A stretch of DNA of 64,000 bases from Hyphodiscus hymeniophilus (taxonomy: Eukaryota; Ascomycota; Leotiomycetes; Helotiales; Hyphodiscaceae). The notes beneath the pieces were generated by a model, which was not told where the DNA came from, searched no databases, and saw nothing but the letters and a program-made list of their open reading frames with translations. Position 1 is the first letter of the stretch. Each line of letters opens with the position of its first letter. Where the stretch lies: contig VNKQ01000022.1 of assembly GCA_016508695.1 (NCBI GenBank), positions 1 through 64,000 on the forward strand, read 5' to 3'. Position numbers and translations under genes: made by a program. Positions 48,773 through 59,508 of this stretch are shown piece by piece.

Positions 48773-50457
48773 TCAATAGTTATCGTCCTCTAGATGAGCC
48801 ACTCTTTCACCATCCTTCAACTCTACCACTAGAGGATCTTGTTTATTCACTGCTGTACCGCCTACCGCAAGAATAGATGCGTGAGGCATACTCTTTGCCA
48901 CCTTGACGCACTGTAACCAGCCTTTTGAGCTTATAAATACAGCATCCATATCTTCGAGAGTTCGTTGCCGCGTTTCTGGGAAGAAAAAGTAGACAACTAA
49001 TATCGTTAATTCAGATCTTCAAGGAATCGATGACCCTACCTGGAGTTAACAGAAATATGTTTATCGCTGCAAACACGATGAAGAATTTATATCCCAGCGC
49101 AGCAAACCCTACAGGCGTTATTTCTACTACCAGAAAGTTGAATGCCCAGAGAGTTCCAGTAGTGAGGGCATAAATAGGCACGCGGAAGGCCAACGGAGCA
49201 ACCTCAGTACCATAAAGGTAATTGATTCCGTGAGCACCAATAGCGAAGAAAAAGGTAATCAGGAATACGCATATTGCGGCAATGATGGAGCACGCTCTGC
49301 TCTCCTGTGCGTGTGAAACGGTTCCTGCAAGGACGATGAAACACAGACCCAAGCCAGTGGTCCCAAACATCATGAGTCTTCGTCGTCCGATCCTGTCAAT
49401 CACGAAGAAGCAGATCAAATTACAGCAAAGCTGGAACATGAAAAGTGCACCTGAGAGGATGCGTGACACCAATGGCGTGAGACCAATATACTGTTCGTAA
49501 AGAGTCGTCGTGTAGAAGCCAACTATTCCGATTCCGTTCATTTGTTGGGAGAAGGTGCTGAACATGGCGATGAGAGTCCGATTTAGTAGTCGCTCTTCGC
49601 CATTGTGCAAAAGGCCGCGAAAGTTTCCTTTCCCTGTTTCAGCGAGGGATACCTGCATCTTACGGATATCTTCTGCTACAACTTCGGAATCCGACGGAAG
49701 GTCCCCCAAGATAGCCATCAAAGATTTTGCATCCTCAATCCTTCCTTTCTTCACCATCCAACGTGGTGAGTCGGGGAGGAATGGTAGAAGGCACAAGACA
49801 AATACACAGAACAATATGGGAAATGCAAGAGGGAAGCGCCAGGACACCGACCCTGACGTAAAAAACAAGCCAAGGTCAATCCATTGAGAAAGAGCCAGAC
49901 CGAGACTTGCGAAAGCTCCTTGAAGGACCACCAAAGCACCTCGATTTTTTGCCGGTGATGACTCCGACTGCCACACGGGTACTGTAGCAGAGACAATGCC
50001 CATTCCCAGTCCGAGAACCAACCGACCGACGATTAGCTGGGCTAAGGAATAGCTGGCGCATAGAAGGATGGAGCCTATTATTTGCAGGACACATCCTGCG
50101 GCAGTTGACCGAATGCGACCAAAGGTGTCGCCGAGTTTGAAGCATGCCAAGGCGCCGAACATGCATCCAACCGTATAAAGAGCCACTATTGTACCTATTT
50201 TGATTTGAGTATCAGTAATGATACCACAAGCAATTCTAGAGTGAAATACCCTGAACACGAGCATTTTCTGCCAGGACGGAGCCGGTTGTGTTCACAGTAT
50301 CGATACTGGGAAAGGTGCTGACGAAAGAATCCAACGTCAATAATCCTCCGAATACGGCATTGTTGTAGCCAAGGAGAAAGTAGGTTGGAGCGACAACAGT
50401 AGCGATCATGAAATGTACCAGTTGGTTGCCGCGAAGGCCCAAGTACTTTTGAGCCAT
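48773..50457 (-). CDS. MFS sugar-porter family transporter
   Basis: Three exons (50457-50250, 50194-49040, 48996-48773) give 528 aa, normal for the family. Visible signatures are DTFGRIRS (DxxGRR-like) after TM2, VLGLGMGIVSATVPVWQSES, FLPDSPRWMVKKGR, VIDRIGRRRLMMFG, and after the last helix PETRQRTLED. Twelve hydrophobic segments fit the sugar-porter fold. It imports sugars or related polyols and acids by proton symport at the plasma membrane; other substrates are common in clusters. The 55-bp first intron joins RVQG to TIVALYTVG and the second (43 bp) restores the PETR motif. It is divergent from the short-chain dehydrogenase gene. A fragment of its exon 2 is duplicated at 45984-46089. Confidence 0.93.
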
Positions 50458-51128
50458 GATTTTCCTTCACTTGGAGATTGAAATAGATCGAAGTTCCTTC
50501 CGCCCCCGTATTGCTATATATGGTCCAGAGACTCTGGGGTAGGGTAAACCAATACCGTAGACGGAGATACCGAATTTATCTATCCACTGAAGCTGGGGTT
50601 TGGGGCATGCCATGCTTTCCCCGCATTATTTCTGTCGGACATGCATCTCCTACATGGTTCTCCACAAAATTCACACGCCAAGAGACTTACAGTATCGGAC
50701 TCGTGTGTCCGGTGCCCCCATTGTCGTCAGGGATCCACAAAGTCCCGCAAAACCTGCTCTCAATGCCAAATAGACATTTATGGGGTCGGATGTGTTGGAG
50801 TTTCGGAGAAGGAGACCATTGTCCGATAAAACAAAAGAATCCATGGATCTGGGAAAAGTCCGTATCTGATCTGCTGTGTCGTGGTTGAAACAGCTAAGAA
50901 CCTGTAAGGCCCTCCTGGAGTAAATGGTTCGTCGGGCCACACTAGTACAGTAGTACCGGGGAAATGGCCGGAACGTATCATCCACTGATCCTCCACCACC
51001 CAAAAATCGGAGCCGGGGCATTCAGATTTCAAGCTGTGTCTCTCAACATAGTGCAGATTCTTGACAATTTCCAACTCAAGCTTCAAAATCCACAAAGTTA
51101 GCCTTTTCAACAATCTGTCGCAGCCAAG
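50458..51128. promoter_or_regulatory. Bidirectional promoter region of transporter and dehydrogenase
   Basis: About 670 bp separate two divergent starts. It contains CGG-N5-CCG at 50562-50572 (CGGAGATACCG) and CGGAGCCG near 51007, both of the inverted-CGG form that Zn2Cys6 dimers bind. Two Zn2Cys6 genes lie in the same cluster. The sites could be chance. Confidence 0.4.
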
Positions 51129-51971
51129 ATGCAGTCGACGGAAAGACCCCGCATTCACGACTTCACCGGACAGGTTGTCCTCATTACTGGTATTGGCTGC
51201 AATGATGAGGGATGGGGGAACGGAATTGCTATCGCCATGTTATTGGCCCGGCAAGGTGCCAAAGTCTTTGGGTGTGACATCGTGCTTTCAGCAGCGGAGA
51301 CATCAAAGAATCGTATCCTGGCTGATACACCCGAGACAGACGTTTATGTTATGCAAGCTGATGCGACCTCGAGGTCTGACATGCGAGGATTCGTAGATGC
51401 TTGTATGAAGCGTCATAAACGTATTGATTGTCTAGTCAACAATGTTGGCGTTAGTGAGAAGGGAGATCCGGCGACCATGAGCGAGGAGACCTGGATGAAA
51501 CAGATTGACGTCAACTTGAAGAGTGTGTATCTTACACTGCATCTAGTGTTGCCAATAATGGAGCGTCAAGGGACTGGGGGAAGCGTGGTCAACGTTTCTT
51601 CAGTTGCAGGTCTACGATATATCGGCAAACCTCAAGTAGGCTATGCTGCAGCAAAGGCAGCCATCATTCAACTTACCAGAGTGACGGCGGTGATATATGC
51701 TGCAAAAGGCATCAGACTCAACACTGTAGTACCAGGTCTGATTGACACGCCTCTTGTGAAAAGACTAGCGGACAAGTATGCTGGAGGAGATTATGATAGT
51801 TTCCGAAAGATTCGAGTAGAGCAGGTCCCTGCAAAAAGAATGGGGACAGCATTTGACGTTGCTCACGCCGTTTTATTTCTGGCTTCAAAGGAAGCCGGTT
51901 ATATAACCGGAGCTGAAATTATCGTTGATGGAGGGCTTACTTGCAGTACCGGGGAGGTTTCAAAGATATAG
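51129..51971 (+). CDS. Short-chain dehydrogenase/reductase
   Basis: A single exon of 280 aa. The cofactor motif is a stretched form, VVLITGIG then GWGNGIAIAMLLARQGAKV, seen in a fungal branch of the family. NNVG replaces NNAG. The catalytic set is Ser in VVNVSSVAG and YAAAK. The C-terminus has the common ending TGAEIIVDGGLT. Such enzymes interconvert alcohols and ketones with NAD(P)H in the cytosol. In this cluster it could make a ketone for the neighbouring monooxygenase. It lies 176 bp before the hydrolase gene on the same strand. Confidence 0.95.
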   Translation: MQSTERPRIHDFTGQVVLITGIGCNDEGWGNGIAIAMLLARQGAKVFGCDIVLSAAETSKNRILADTPETDVYVMQADATSRSDMRGFVDACMKRHKRIDCLVNNVGVSEKGDPATMSEETWMKQIDVNLKSVYLTLHLVLPIMERQGTGGSVVNVSSVAGLRYIGKPQVGYAAAKAAIIQLTRVTAVIYAAKGIRLNTVVPGLIDTPLVKRLADKYAGGDYDSFRKIRVEQVPAKRMGTAFDVAHAVLFLASKEAGYITGAEIIVDGGLTCSTGEVSKI

Positions 51972-52147
51972 ATCAAATTTATCGCATTCATGGCATCTTG
52001 AAATTTAAGATAGCAAGTCACTTCGAATGTTGAATTCCGGTTTCCGGCTCGGTGATAACTAGCGTTTCATGGGTTTCCCGCGTTATTTCATGCACCTAGC
52101 TTCCATTATTCTGCAGTACCCAATCTGTAAGAGAGATTCCATTAACA

Positions 52148-53282
52148 ATGGCTGATTACTCGAGATACGGTCACCCAAGCCGTGAATGGGAAGAGTTCAT
52201 AGCAATTAATCCTCTCACTGCCACTGGCTTGGCTCCTGGACAGGGCATCGAAGACCTCCAACGTGCTACGAATAAATCCAGAGAAGAAGCCTCAGCCCAC
52301 TACCTTCGCTCGTCCGGTGAGTTACCTTTCTCCCGCTGGATATTCTCTGACAAGCCCAGGTATTCGAGATAGGATCACTTTCACGGACACTCAGATTCCT
52401 ACCCAAGATGGGAAAACAATTGGAGCACGAATCTATAGGCCAAAAAAAATTCCTGATGATGCTATCCTTCCAGTATACATCTACTTCCACGGCGGAGGAT
52501 TCCTTTTTGGTACGCTTGCTTCAGAAGATGCCAACTGCGGGCGGATTGTTGCCGCCCTAGATATTGTGGTAGTCAATGTCTGCTACCGCCACACACCACA
52601 TTATAAACATCCAACGCAGGCAAATGATGCTTGGGATGCTTTTAACTGGGTTTGTAACAACCTTGACGTTCTAGGCGGCGACAAGCGTCAGGTAATTGTA
52701 GGCGGAGTCTCTGCCGGAGGAGCGCTGGCCGCGTCAGTCATGATGAGAGAAAACTACACGAAGAATGGACGTATCAGAGGACAAGTTCTATGCATCCCTC
52801 AGCTATTCCACTTTGGCTCTCTCCCTCTGGATCAATTCAAGTCAGAGGAGGTCTGCTCGTACTACCAGCATGTCGACGCACCAATAATTCCAAGGACTCA
52901 GTTGGAGATGTTTAAGGGAGTCCTGGGTGCTGACAATCAAAGTGATGCATCTCTATTTGTTGGGATTGATAATCACGACGACGTCGCTAGGATGCCTAGA
53001 ACTGCCATAATTATAGCCGGGATGGACCCTCTACGAGACGAGGCTCTGCTGTATGCCAATATGCTCGAAGAAAACAAGTACGCAGGCCTCGTTGCCCATT
53101 TTGAAGTCGACTGACCAGAATCAAGGGTTTCTACAAAAGTACATGTTTTCGAGGGACTTCCACATGGGTTCTATCGATACGCAGCCCTCCCGTCAACAAA
53201 CAAGTGGTTCGATAGCATCATCGATTCCATCAAGTGGATTCTGGCATCCGAAGGATTCGAATTAATCAGGACTGAATCATAG
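52148..53282 (+). CDS. Alpha/beta hydrolase of the hormone-sensitive-lipase type
   Basis: Three exons (52148-52316, 52360-53077, 53126-53282) give 347 aa. The oxyanion motif YFHGGGF, the nucleophile elbow GGVSAGGA, the Asp in GMDPLRDEA and the His in GLPHGFYRY form the complete HSL-type catalytic triad. The last intron (48 bp, GTACGC donor, CTGAC branch) contains a TGA in the reading frame. Without splicing the protein would end before the catalytic His, so this intron must be removed. The enzyme would hydrolyse esters or lactones. It lies between the dehydrogenase and the monooxygenase and is convergent with the latter. Confidence 0.93.
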
Positions 53283-53427
53283 AATGAGTTCACAAGTCAA
53301 GCTTCAAAATCCTCCGGCTTTCAATTAAGACGTTGCTCAGTCACTTTGATTAAATAGAAAATTTTATTGCATCAAAACTTATGAAGCGACTGAGAAAAAC
53401 TTGTCTGAAAGAATCTATATTTATTTC

Positions 53428-55470
53428 TTAATCATACAGCTCCGGCAGCACGAAAAGATTCCAATTCTCGTCAAAATTCTTTGTTTGGCTGTCCGAGACT
53501 CTGCCACCCTTTGTCTCTCTAATAGTGAATCCATTACCCAGGTATGCGAAACGGTTTGGGGCGCTCATGGGGAGAAGATCAATCTTGTAATCCTCCCACC
53601 GAGGATTTCTGATCGCCTCGACGTAATGGAAGGAGGTACCGCCATAGATGGCAATAACCTAGAAAGTCAGTTATAATCTGGAACATGAAATCTGAGTCTT
53701 ACCGGGCCTTCGATGGTTCCACGTTTGTACCAGCTTCGGCAACCTGCGACCCAGACTGTGCGCTCCAGAAACTTCTGAACGTGTTCGTTGTAGTCAGCTG
53801 TTGCTTCATGGCTTACTTCTAACGATCGGATGCATTCAGTCTGGATCTTATCGATACACTTGTATATGTAAATACCCATCGCCTGGATACCAATAACTAG
53901 AGATCCATTACTGATGGGTGACCCGGGCCCGATGAAACCTTAGAAAGTCAGCGTTGCAGGAAAAAGGGAGTAAAAGACATACTAAAGTAGTTGGGAAAGT
54001 CTGGGACAGTCATGCCGAAATAGGACTGAGGGAGTTCTTCATCCCACCTCTTGGCGAGATTGACACCACCTCGTCCAATAACGGGGAATCTGGGCCTAAA
54101 AGAGGTGTCGAATCCAGTGGCACAGACTATAACATCAAACTGAAGGTCATCCCCCGATTTTGTCCGGATCCCCTTCTCTGTGAACGACTCGATATCATCC
54201 CATCGGGTATCCACGTTATCCTGGACCAACGCCTCCAGGTACCCCGGCCCGGGGGTCTGGCGACGGCATCCCACAGGAAATGGAGGAATGAGCATCTCTG
54301 CAAGTTTCCTGCCTTTCTCACTCTTGCCTAACCTCTCCGTCATTTTCTCTCGGAACAATTCTTGAGCATCCCGCTGGACATCTGACTCGCGAAGACTTCT
54401 GCGGAAGTTCACAATTCGGCGATTGATCAATGCCTGGCGGTGGGCCTGGCAGAAATCCGGGTCTGACTTGAATTTCTCTATGACATGGGGAGCATAGTTG
54501 TAGTTGTCGTCCATGTCTGGGTCGTTTTCCGTTGGTTCATTGATTCCAGGGGCAGGAGACACCCAAACGTGAGACCGAATGAATGAAGTCAAGTGAGACA
54601 CCACTAGTTCACGTAAATATGGAACATGGTATAGTGAATGAGCTTCGTACCTTTTGCGAGTTTCGGGATTATCTGAATGGCAGAAGAGCCCACACCGATC
54701 ACAGCAACCTTTTTGTTCGTGAAATCAAAGGTCTCATCCCAGTTTGCTGAATGGACAAGCTTTCCTTTGTAGTCTTGAAATCTGGGAATGTTGGGCCACT
54801 TCCAATTGCTATATATTTGTAAGCACGTACTGACCGTTAATTCGCGACAGGGTTCAATAACTTTAGGACACCACCTGCATTGATAAAGATATCACACACA
54901 TCTTCGAAGACCTGTCCATCGTGCTCTACTTTCAGTCTCCATTTACCTTGTAGTTCATCCCACTGTGCATGTTTGATAGAATGCTTGTATCTCACGAATC
55001 TTTCAATCCCGTATTTCTCTGCTGTTTTTTTCATGTAGTCCAAGATATGGGATGAAAGTGCATAGTAGTTTGGCCATTCGGGGTTCGGCTCGAATGAATA
55101 GGCATAGTTATGTGCGGGGATGTCACATTGACAACTATCCTTACGTATTAGAACAGGTTTAAAATTTTGTAAGGATTGGAAAGTCAAAATACCCTGGGTA
55201 CCGATTCTCAAGCCAAGTTCCTCCTAAAGTTTGATTGCGCTCGTATAGGACGAGGTCAATATTCCTATTCTGCATACGTTGGTCGGCAATGATACCCATC
55301 AGCATGCCCGAGTAGCCAGATCCCATGCATACGATCCGTAATGGTCTGCGTGTGTGGATTGGTTCTTCCCTAATCTCGTACCCGGGGCGAATATTTGTCG
55401 GTGCCTTGAGCTTGGTCAAAGGGGCTTCAGGTATTGGCAATTCCTCTGGAAGGAGAGCGGTCGGACTCAT
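53428..55470 (-). CDS. Baeyer-Villiger type flavin monooxygenase
   Basis: Six exons (55470-55193, 55134-54862, 54808-54651, 54603-53983, 53938-53703, 53658-53428) give 598 aa. Motifs in order: FAD-binding GSGYSG (about residues 50-55), GGTW, ENRYPG, the Baeyer-Villiger fingerprint region FQDYKGKLVHSANWD, the NADPH-binding GVGSSA, and the late VCATGFDTSF. The family inserts oxygen next to a ketone using NADPH and O2, giving an ester or lactone. Each intron is 44-58 bp, and each junction restores a conserved string. The third exon's donor side (GTTATT) is weak but the phase fits. It has an N-terminal extension of about 40 residues. It is convergent with the hydrolase and divergent from the Zn2Cys6 regulator. 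Confidence 0.94.
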
Positions 55471-56268
55471 TGTGTACAGCTTTCAAATATCTTTTAGCTC
55501 AATTGCCAAGAGCTACTTGGTTAGTCAAGTTGTCTGAAATCATGTTTGTAAATATAAATGTGTTGGGGTTCGTGGCGACAGTCCTGACCACGTGCCGGAC
55601 TTCATCTTCCGATGCACGCTGCCGTGTCCAACCGGCTTCGAAAATGTTATCAACATTTGCTCGAGTAATTGTGATAATTGTGATGCTCGGGTTCGATTAG
55701 CCGGGGTTGCAAAACTCGACTGGATTAGCCCTTTGCTCCCTGGGACTTGGACCTGTTTCGGACTTGTAAATATGGTGGCTGTATTGGTTCGGAATTGCAT
55801 TCCCGATTACAAAGACGCGGGCATGATTGCGAGCAGACAAGCTTGGAAGACGCTTTCGACTCTCGCTGTAACCTCAGAGCGGTTGCGCTCTGAGTTACGC
55901 ATATCTTCATCTGGTTCAATGAGTAATCACGTCCGAAAGTAAGCCGCATTTCTCTTTCGTTCTTGAGTTTTCTTCTCTCCTTCCACAGTTTCTCGTAGTT
56001 TTCCTACCATGGTTGTTGTTTCAATCGCGAAGGGATTATTAGTCAGTCAGATGTCAAAGGCACCAGAGGCTGGTCGGCTAGAAGTTGCTACTGCATTACA
56101 GTACCCCGCACTCTGTGATCCCGTCTCTCCCCACTTCTCCACGTACCGTAGTACTCAATCGCACCTGAACGTGAATGTATAACTCGATAATCTTGATGTC
56201 GCGTTCTGCATCACTCGTCAAAAACTGTTCCAAGCCCTTATAGAATTCATCAACAGCGGGCTTCTTAG
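55471..56268. promoter_or_regulatory. Divergent promoter region of monooxygenase and regulator
   Basis: About 800 bp between two divergent starts. CGGAATTGCATTCCCG at 55790-55805 is an inverted CGG pair with a 10-bp spacer and itself a near palindrome (GGAAT...ATTCC). That form fits binding by a Zn2Cys6 dimer, perhaps auto-regulation. Frames here (for example 55592-55942) have no motif. Confidence 0.4.
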
Positions 56269-58818
56269 ATGGAGTCTGAGGGTTCGGACAACCCTAGGTC
56301 ATATCAGAGACTGCCTCAATATCCATCGCCCGTCGCGACAGACTCCAGCACTCAACCTCAATTACCCAGCCGGCATCAGCGGGGTCGCTTTAGCCACAGA
56401 GAAAGAGGTCCCACAAGCTGCAAGACATGTCATTATTGTCGTGCTAGAAAGGTTCGAGGTTTCAAGAACATGCAGTAAGCTAAATATAATACTAATACCA
56501 TATGCTCAGACTAGGTGTGACGGCGTCCGTCCTCAATGCTCATCTTGCAAGGCATTAGAAAATGCATGCTCCTATCCAGAAGATGCCAGGCGACTCAGTA
56601 GGCCTACCAGAGCAGATGTTCAAGCTTTGGAAGCTCAGATCGCGTCTCTCCGAGCGTTGATCCAGCCCGGCAATGTTTCAGCTAGCCAGTTCAGCAATGC
56701 CGTTGTCCAGACTCATCCCTCGGCGCTTGGGACGTCGTATATCAGGCAACAGACGTATCACACAGTTGAGATGCAGGATATTGATTCTTTGTCGCCGTTG
56801 CCTGGCCAGTATCCTCTTGCAAGTCCTAGTAGCATGCATCGAGGGTCAGAATGCTTGAGGTCGGACAACACATCTAAATGTCCTTTATCCTCGAAATCAC
56901 ACCCTTCAGTCGTGAGAGTCGCCGATGATACTGAAGCTATAGTCATTGAGCCAGATATGGACACTGATGCTGATGCTGATGTTGACGTGGATATCGATGA
57001 GGATGTCGGGCCGTCACCATCTGAAGCGAACGTAGCTGGAGCCATTGGCCATGACGGAACTCTGGCTGTCCACGGAGTGTCGAGTATATTTCACAAGCCT
57101 GCTCCTTTGCGATCAACAGCAAGTGTCAGAATATCAGCTTCTAAAGCAGAACGCAAGCTCCAGAATCAAATCAGCAAGGCCAGTCTCATTGCCAACGCAG
57201 CCCTGCAGCGTCAGAGAGAGAAGATGCTTCTTCGAGGGTCGAACCTGGGACTCAAGGTTGACCTCGATGGGGTCAACGCCGAGTTCGCATTTCATCTCCT
57301 GGACCTCCACTGGAACAGGATCCACTATACGTACTTGATAAGCTATAGACCTGCGATCATGGACAGCCTAATGAATAATGGACCTTATTGCAACACCCTA
57401 CTTTTGAACGCGATTTACTTCTCTAGTAGTATACTGAGCGACCGAAAAGAGGTCCGCTCAAATCCCTCAGATCCTCAGACAGCAGGTTTGCCATTCTATG
57501 AGCGGTTTCGGACTCTTTTGGCAAAAGAAATTGATAAGCCTAGCATCCCAACCTCCGTAGGTCTCCTCCTCTGCGGGGCGGCTCTGGTCTCTCACGGCAG
57601 GCCAAGCGCTGGCTGGATGATGTGCGGAATCGCGTACCGGATGATCATTGATCTAGGATGCCATATGACTCTCGACTCACGACAGAATGATGAAACTGGT
57701 GAGACAGCACTTTTGTCCCACGTGGAGCTAGAGATCCGGAAGCGACTGTACTGGGGTGCGTTTCTGACAGATGCAACACAGTCTCTTTATTTCGGTCGGC
57801 CTCCAAACTTTCGTGCATCGCAAGCAAGGGTCCCACAGCTACTGCTCGATACTTTCGAAGAGCTCGAGGACTGGACACCTTACGTTGATCCCCTTGCCGC
57901 AACAGCTCTTCCGCCATATCCGCCCCGACCGGCGTACGCCATCTCCACTTTCAGTGCCATGGCCAGGCTCTTCTCAGTCTCGACAAGGATTGTGCACTCA
58001 TTCTACAGCATCAAAAGTCTAAAAGATTCTCCTCAAAACATCAGAAAGGTAAAAGTTGCAGTTGAATCCGAATTGGAAGGATGGCTCAGTTCGATTCCCA
58101 CACACCTGCGATATAATCCCGAAACAGACAGCACTCCTCCACCACACCAAGTAACGCCGTTGTATGTATGATCCATTTTCCTGAGATCGCTGACCAACCA
58201 AATAGCATCACGTTCCACGCACTCCAAATCCTTCTTCACAGACCATTCCTCGCAAACGGCCATCTGGGAAAGAACTTTGAGGATTTCGAACGAGCTGCAG
58301 GTGAACAGGTTTGCGTAGATGCCGCGCTCGCGATATGGCGTTTAGTAGAAAGCTACAAGACGGCTTTTACACTTCGTCGCGCCCCATACATCATCTGCTA
58401 CTCCGTCTATTCAGCTGCAGTCGCCATCCTCAATCAGACACTGATCGAACGCGCATACTTTACGAAATGCATGAGCTTTTTCTGGTCGGTCCTGACGGAT
58501 CTCAGACGTGGCTGCAACTTTGGCCTGCAGAAGCCACTCGATATCTTGAGGGATATGATGACTCAGTTTGGTGAAGACATCCCAAGGTCAGCAGATCAGA
58601 CAAACGAGACCACACTCTTGAACAAGGGCCCCGCCATTTCGCAGCCTATGCCCAGAGCAAATAGCAGCCAAGTCCATGAAGTTGATCAAGGCTCACAGAT
58701 TGAGTCACAACAGTGGGATCCATTCGGTCTGTGGGATTCTGCTAATTATGGTGTGGGAATGGAAGGAGACGACTGGCCACTGAATGATACACTGTATGGA
58801 CTATTCACGCCTAGCTAA
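56269..58818 (+). CDS. Zn2Cys6 transcription factor of the monooxygenase cluster
   Basis: Three exons (56269-56451, 56510-58161, 58206-58818) give 815 aa. The zinc cluster CHYCRARK | TRCDGVRPQCSSCKALENACSY is split by intron 1 (58 bp). A leucine-rich linker (VQALEAQIASLRALI) follows, as for dimerisation. An acidic run of alternating Asp with Ala or Val (about residues 210-226) is a candidate activation patch. The middle has the fungal transcription factor domain (GLLLCGAALVSHGRPSAGWMM, RKRLYWGAFLTDATQSLYFG, HALQILLHRPFL). The last intron has a GTATGT donor. It sits in the centre of the putative cluster and is divergent from the monooxygenase, so it is the first candidate for pathway control. 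Confidence 0.94.
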
Positions 58819-58878
58819 TCTAGCAATGAACAGTGCGCCTTTGGATAACATCTTGTGACTGAAGTTCTATCCAATTAT

Positions 58879-59508
58879 CTATAGTTTTGAACTAAATTTG
58901 GGGGGTGAGGAATTTGCTTCTCCTACATCGAGAGCGACCAAAAAACGACTGACCATGTTGTAAGCGGCACAGGTGATGGTAATCTCGACCACTTCTTTCT
59001 CAGTGAAGCCCGCCTGTTGCATGAGCTTCAATGCCTCGTCTGGCACTGCAATATCTCTCGTCATATCATCGCAGTATTGAAGGACGGCCCACTGGCGATC
59101 ATTTAGCGCTCCTTGATCAGTCGGATTAAGTTGCTCGACGACCGACATCATTTCACGTGTAAAACCTGCAGCTGCTTCGAGAATCGGAGCATGATGATTC
59201 CATTCAAACCACGCTTTATTGATCAGCGCTGGTCTGCAAATACAAATCTCCCGAATATCGTCGGGGAGACTGCTTCTGGTACGAACAGCGCCGAGCAGAG
59301 AATTCCAGCCTGATACACGAGTTAGAAATAATGAACTGAGCCTATACGGGATGCTCAAAGTACCATCTGCAAGATTGGGCGAATGTAGAAGTGCTAGGTC
59401 TAGTGGTAGGAAGCCGCCTGCTCCGCGACGTTGGCGCACCCTTTCGTACACAGCCTTGGCTTCTGCTGGTAAACCTTCTGATGAGCCAGAGACGTAAGGT
59501 AGCTTCAT
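58879..59508 (-). CDS. Carboxymuconolactone-decarboxylase / AhpD-like protein
   Basis: Two exons (59508-59364, 59309-58879) give 191 aa. LPDDIREICICR followed by NKAWFEWNHHAPILEAAAGF is the helical core of the carboxymuconolactone decarboxylase superfamily. The CxxC of the AhpD peroxidase branch is absent, and so is a second domain. Fungal members often sit beside oxidative catabolic genes and their reaction is seldom known. The 54-bp intron (GTACTT donor, CTAAC branch) is a multiple of three without a stop, so retention would add 18 residues rather than truncate. Its 3' end is convergent with the regulator, 60 bp away. Confidence 0.88.
   Translation of the reverse strand: MKLPYVSGSSEGLPAEAKAVYERVRQRRGAGGFLPLDLALLHSPNLADGTLSIPYRLSSLFLTRVSGWNSLLGAVRTRSSLPDDIREICICRPALINKAWFEWNHHAPILEAAAGFTREMMSVVEQLNPTDQGALNDRQWAVLQYCDDMTRDIAVPDEALKLMQQAGFTEKEVVEITITCAAYNMVSRFLVALDVGEANSSPPKFSSKL

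Noticed and set aside
53077..53114. Hydrolase as a pseudogene ending at an in-frame TGA
   Set aside because: A 48-bp intron with good donor, branch and acceptor removes the TGA and restores the catalytic His motif in phase.
53401..53676. 91-codon plus-strand frame as a separate gene
   Set aside because: It is antisense to the last exon of the monooxygenase, which carries the conserved protein end.
55592..55942. 116-codon plus-strand frame before the cluster regulator
   Set aside because: Cys-rich by chance but no known spacing; it lies in the divergent promoter and has no splice connection to the regulator.
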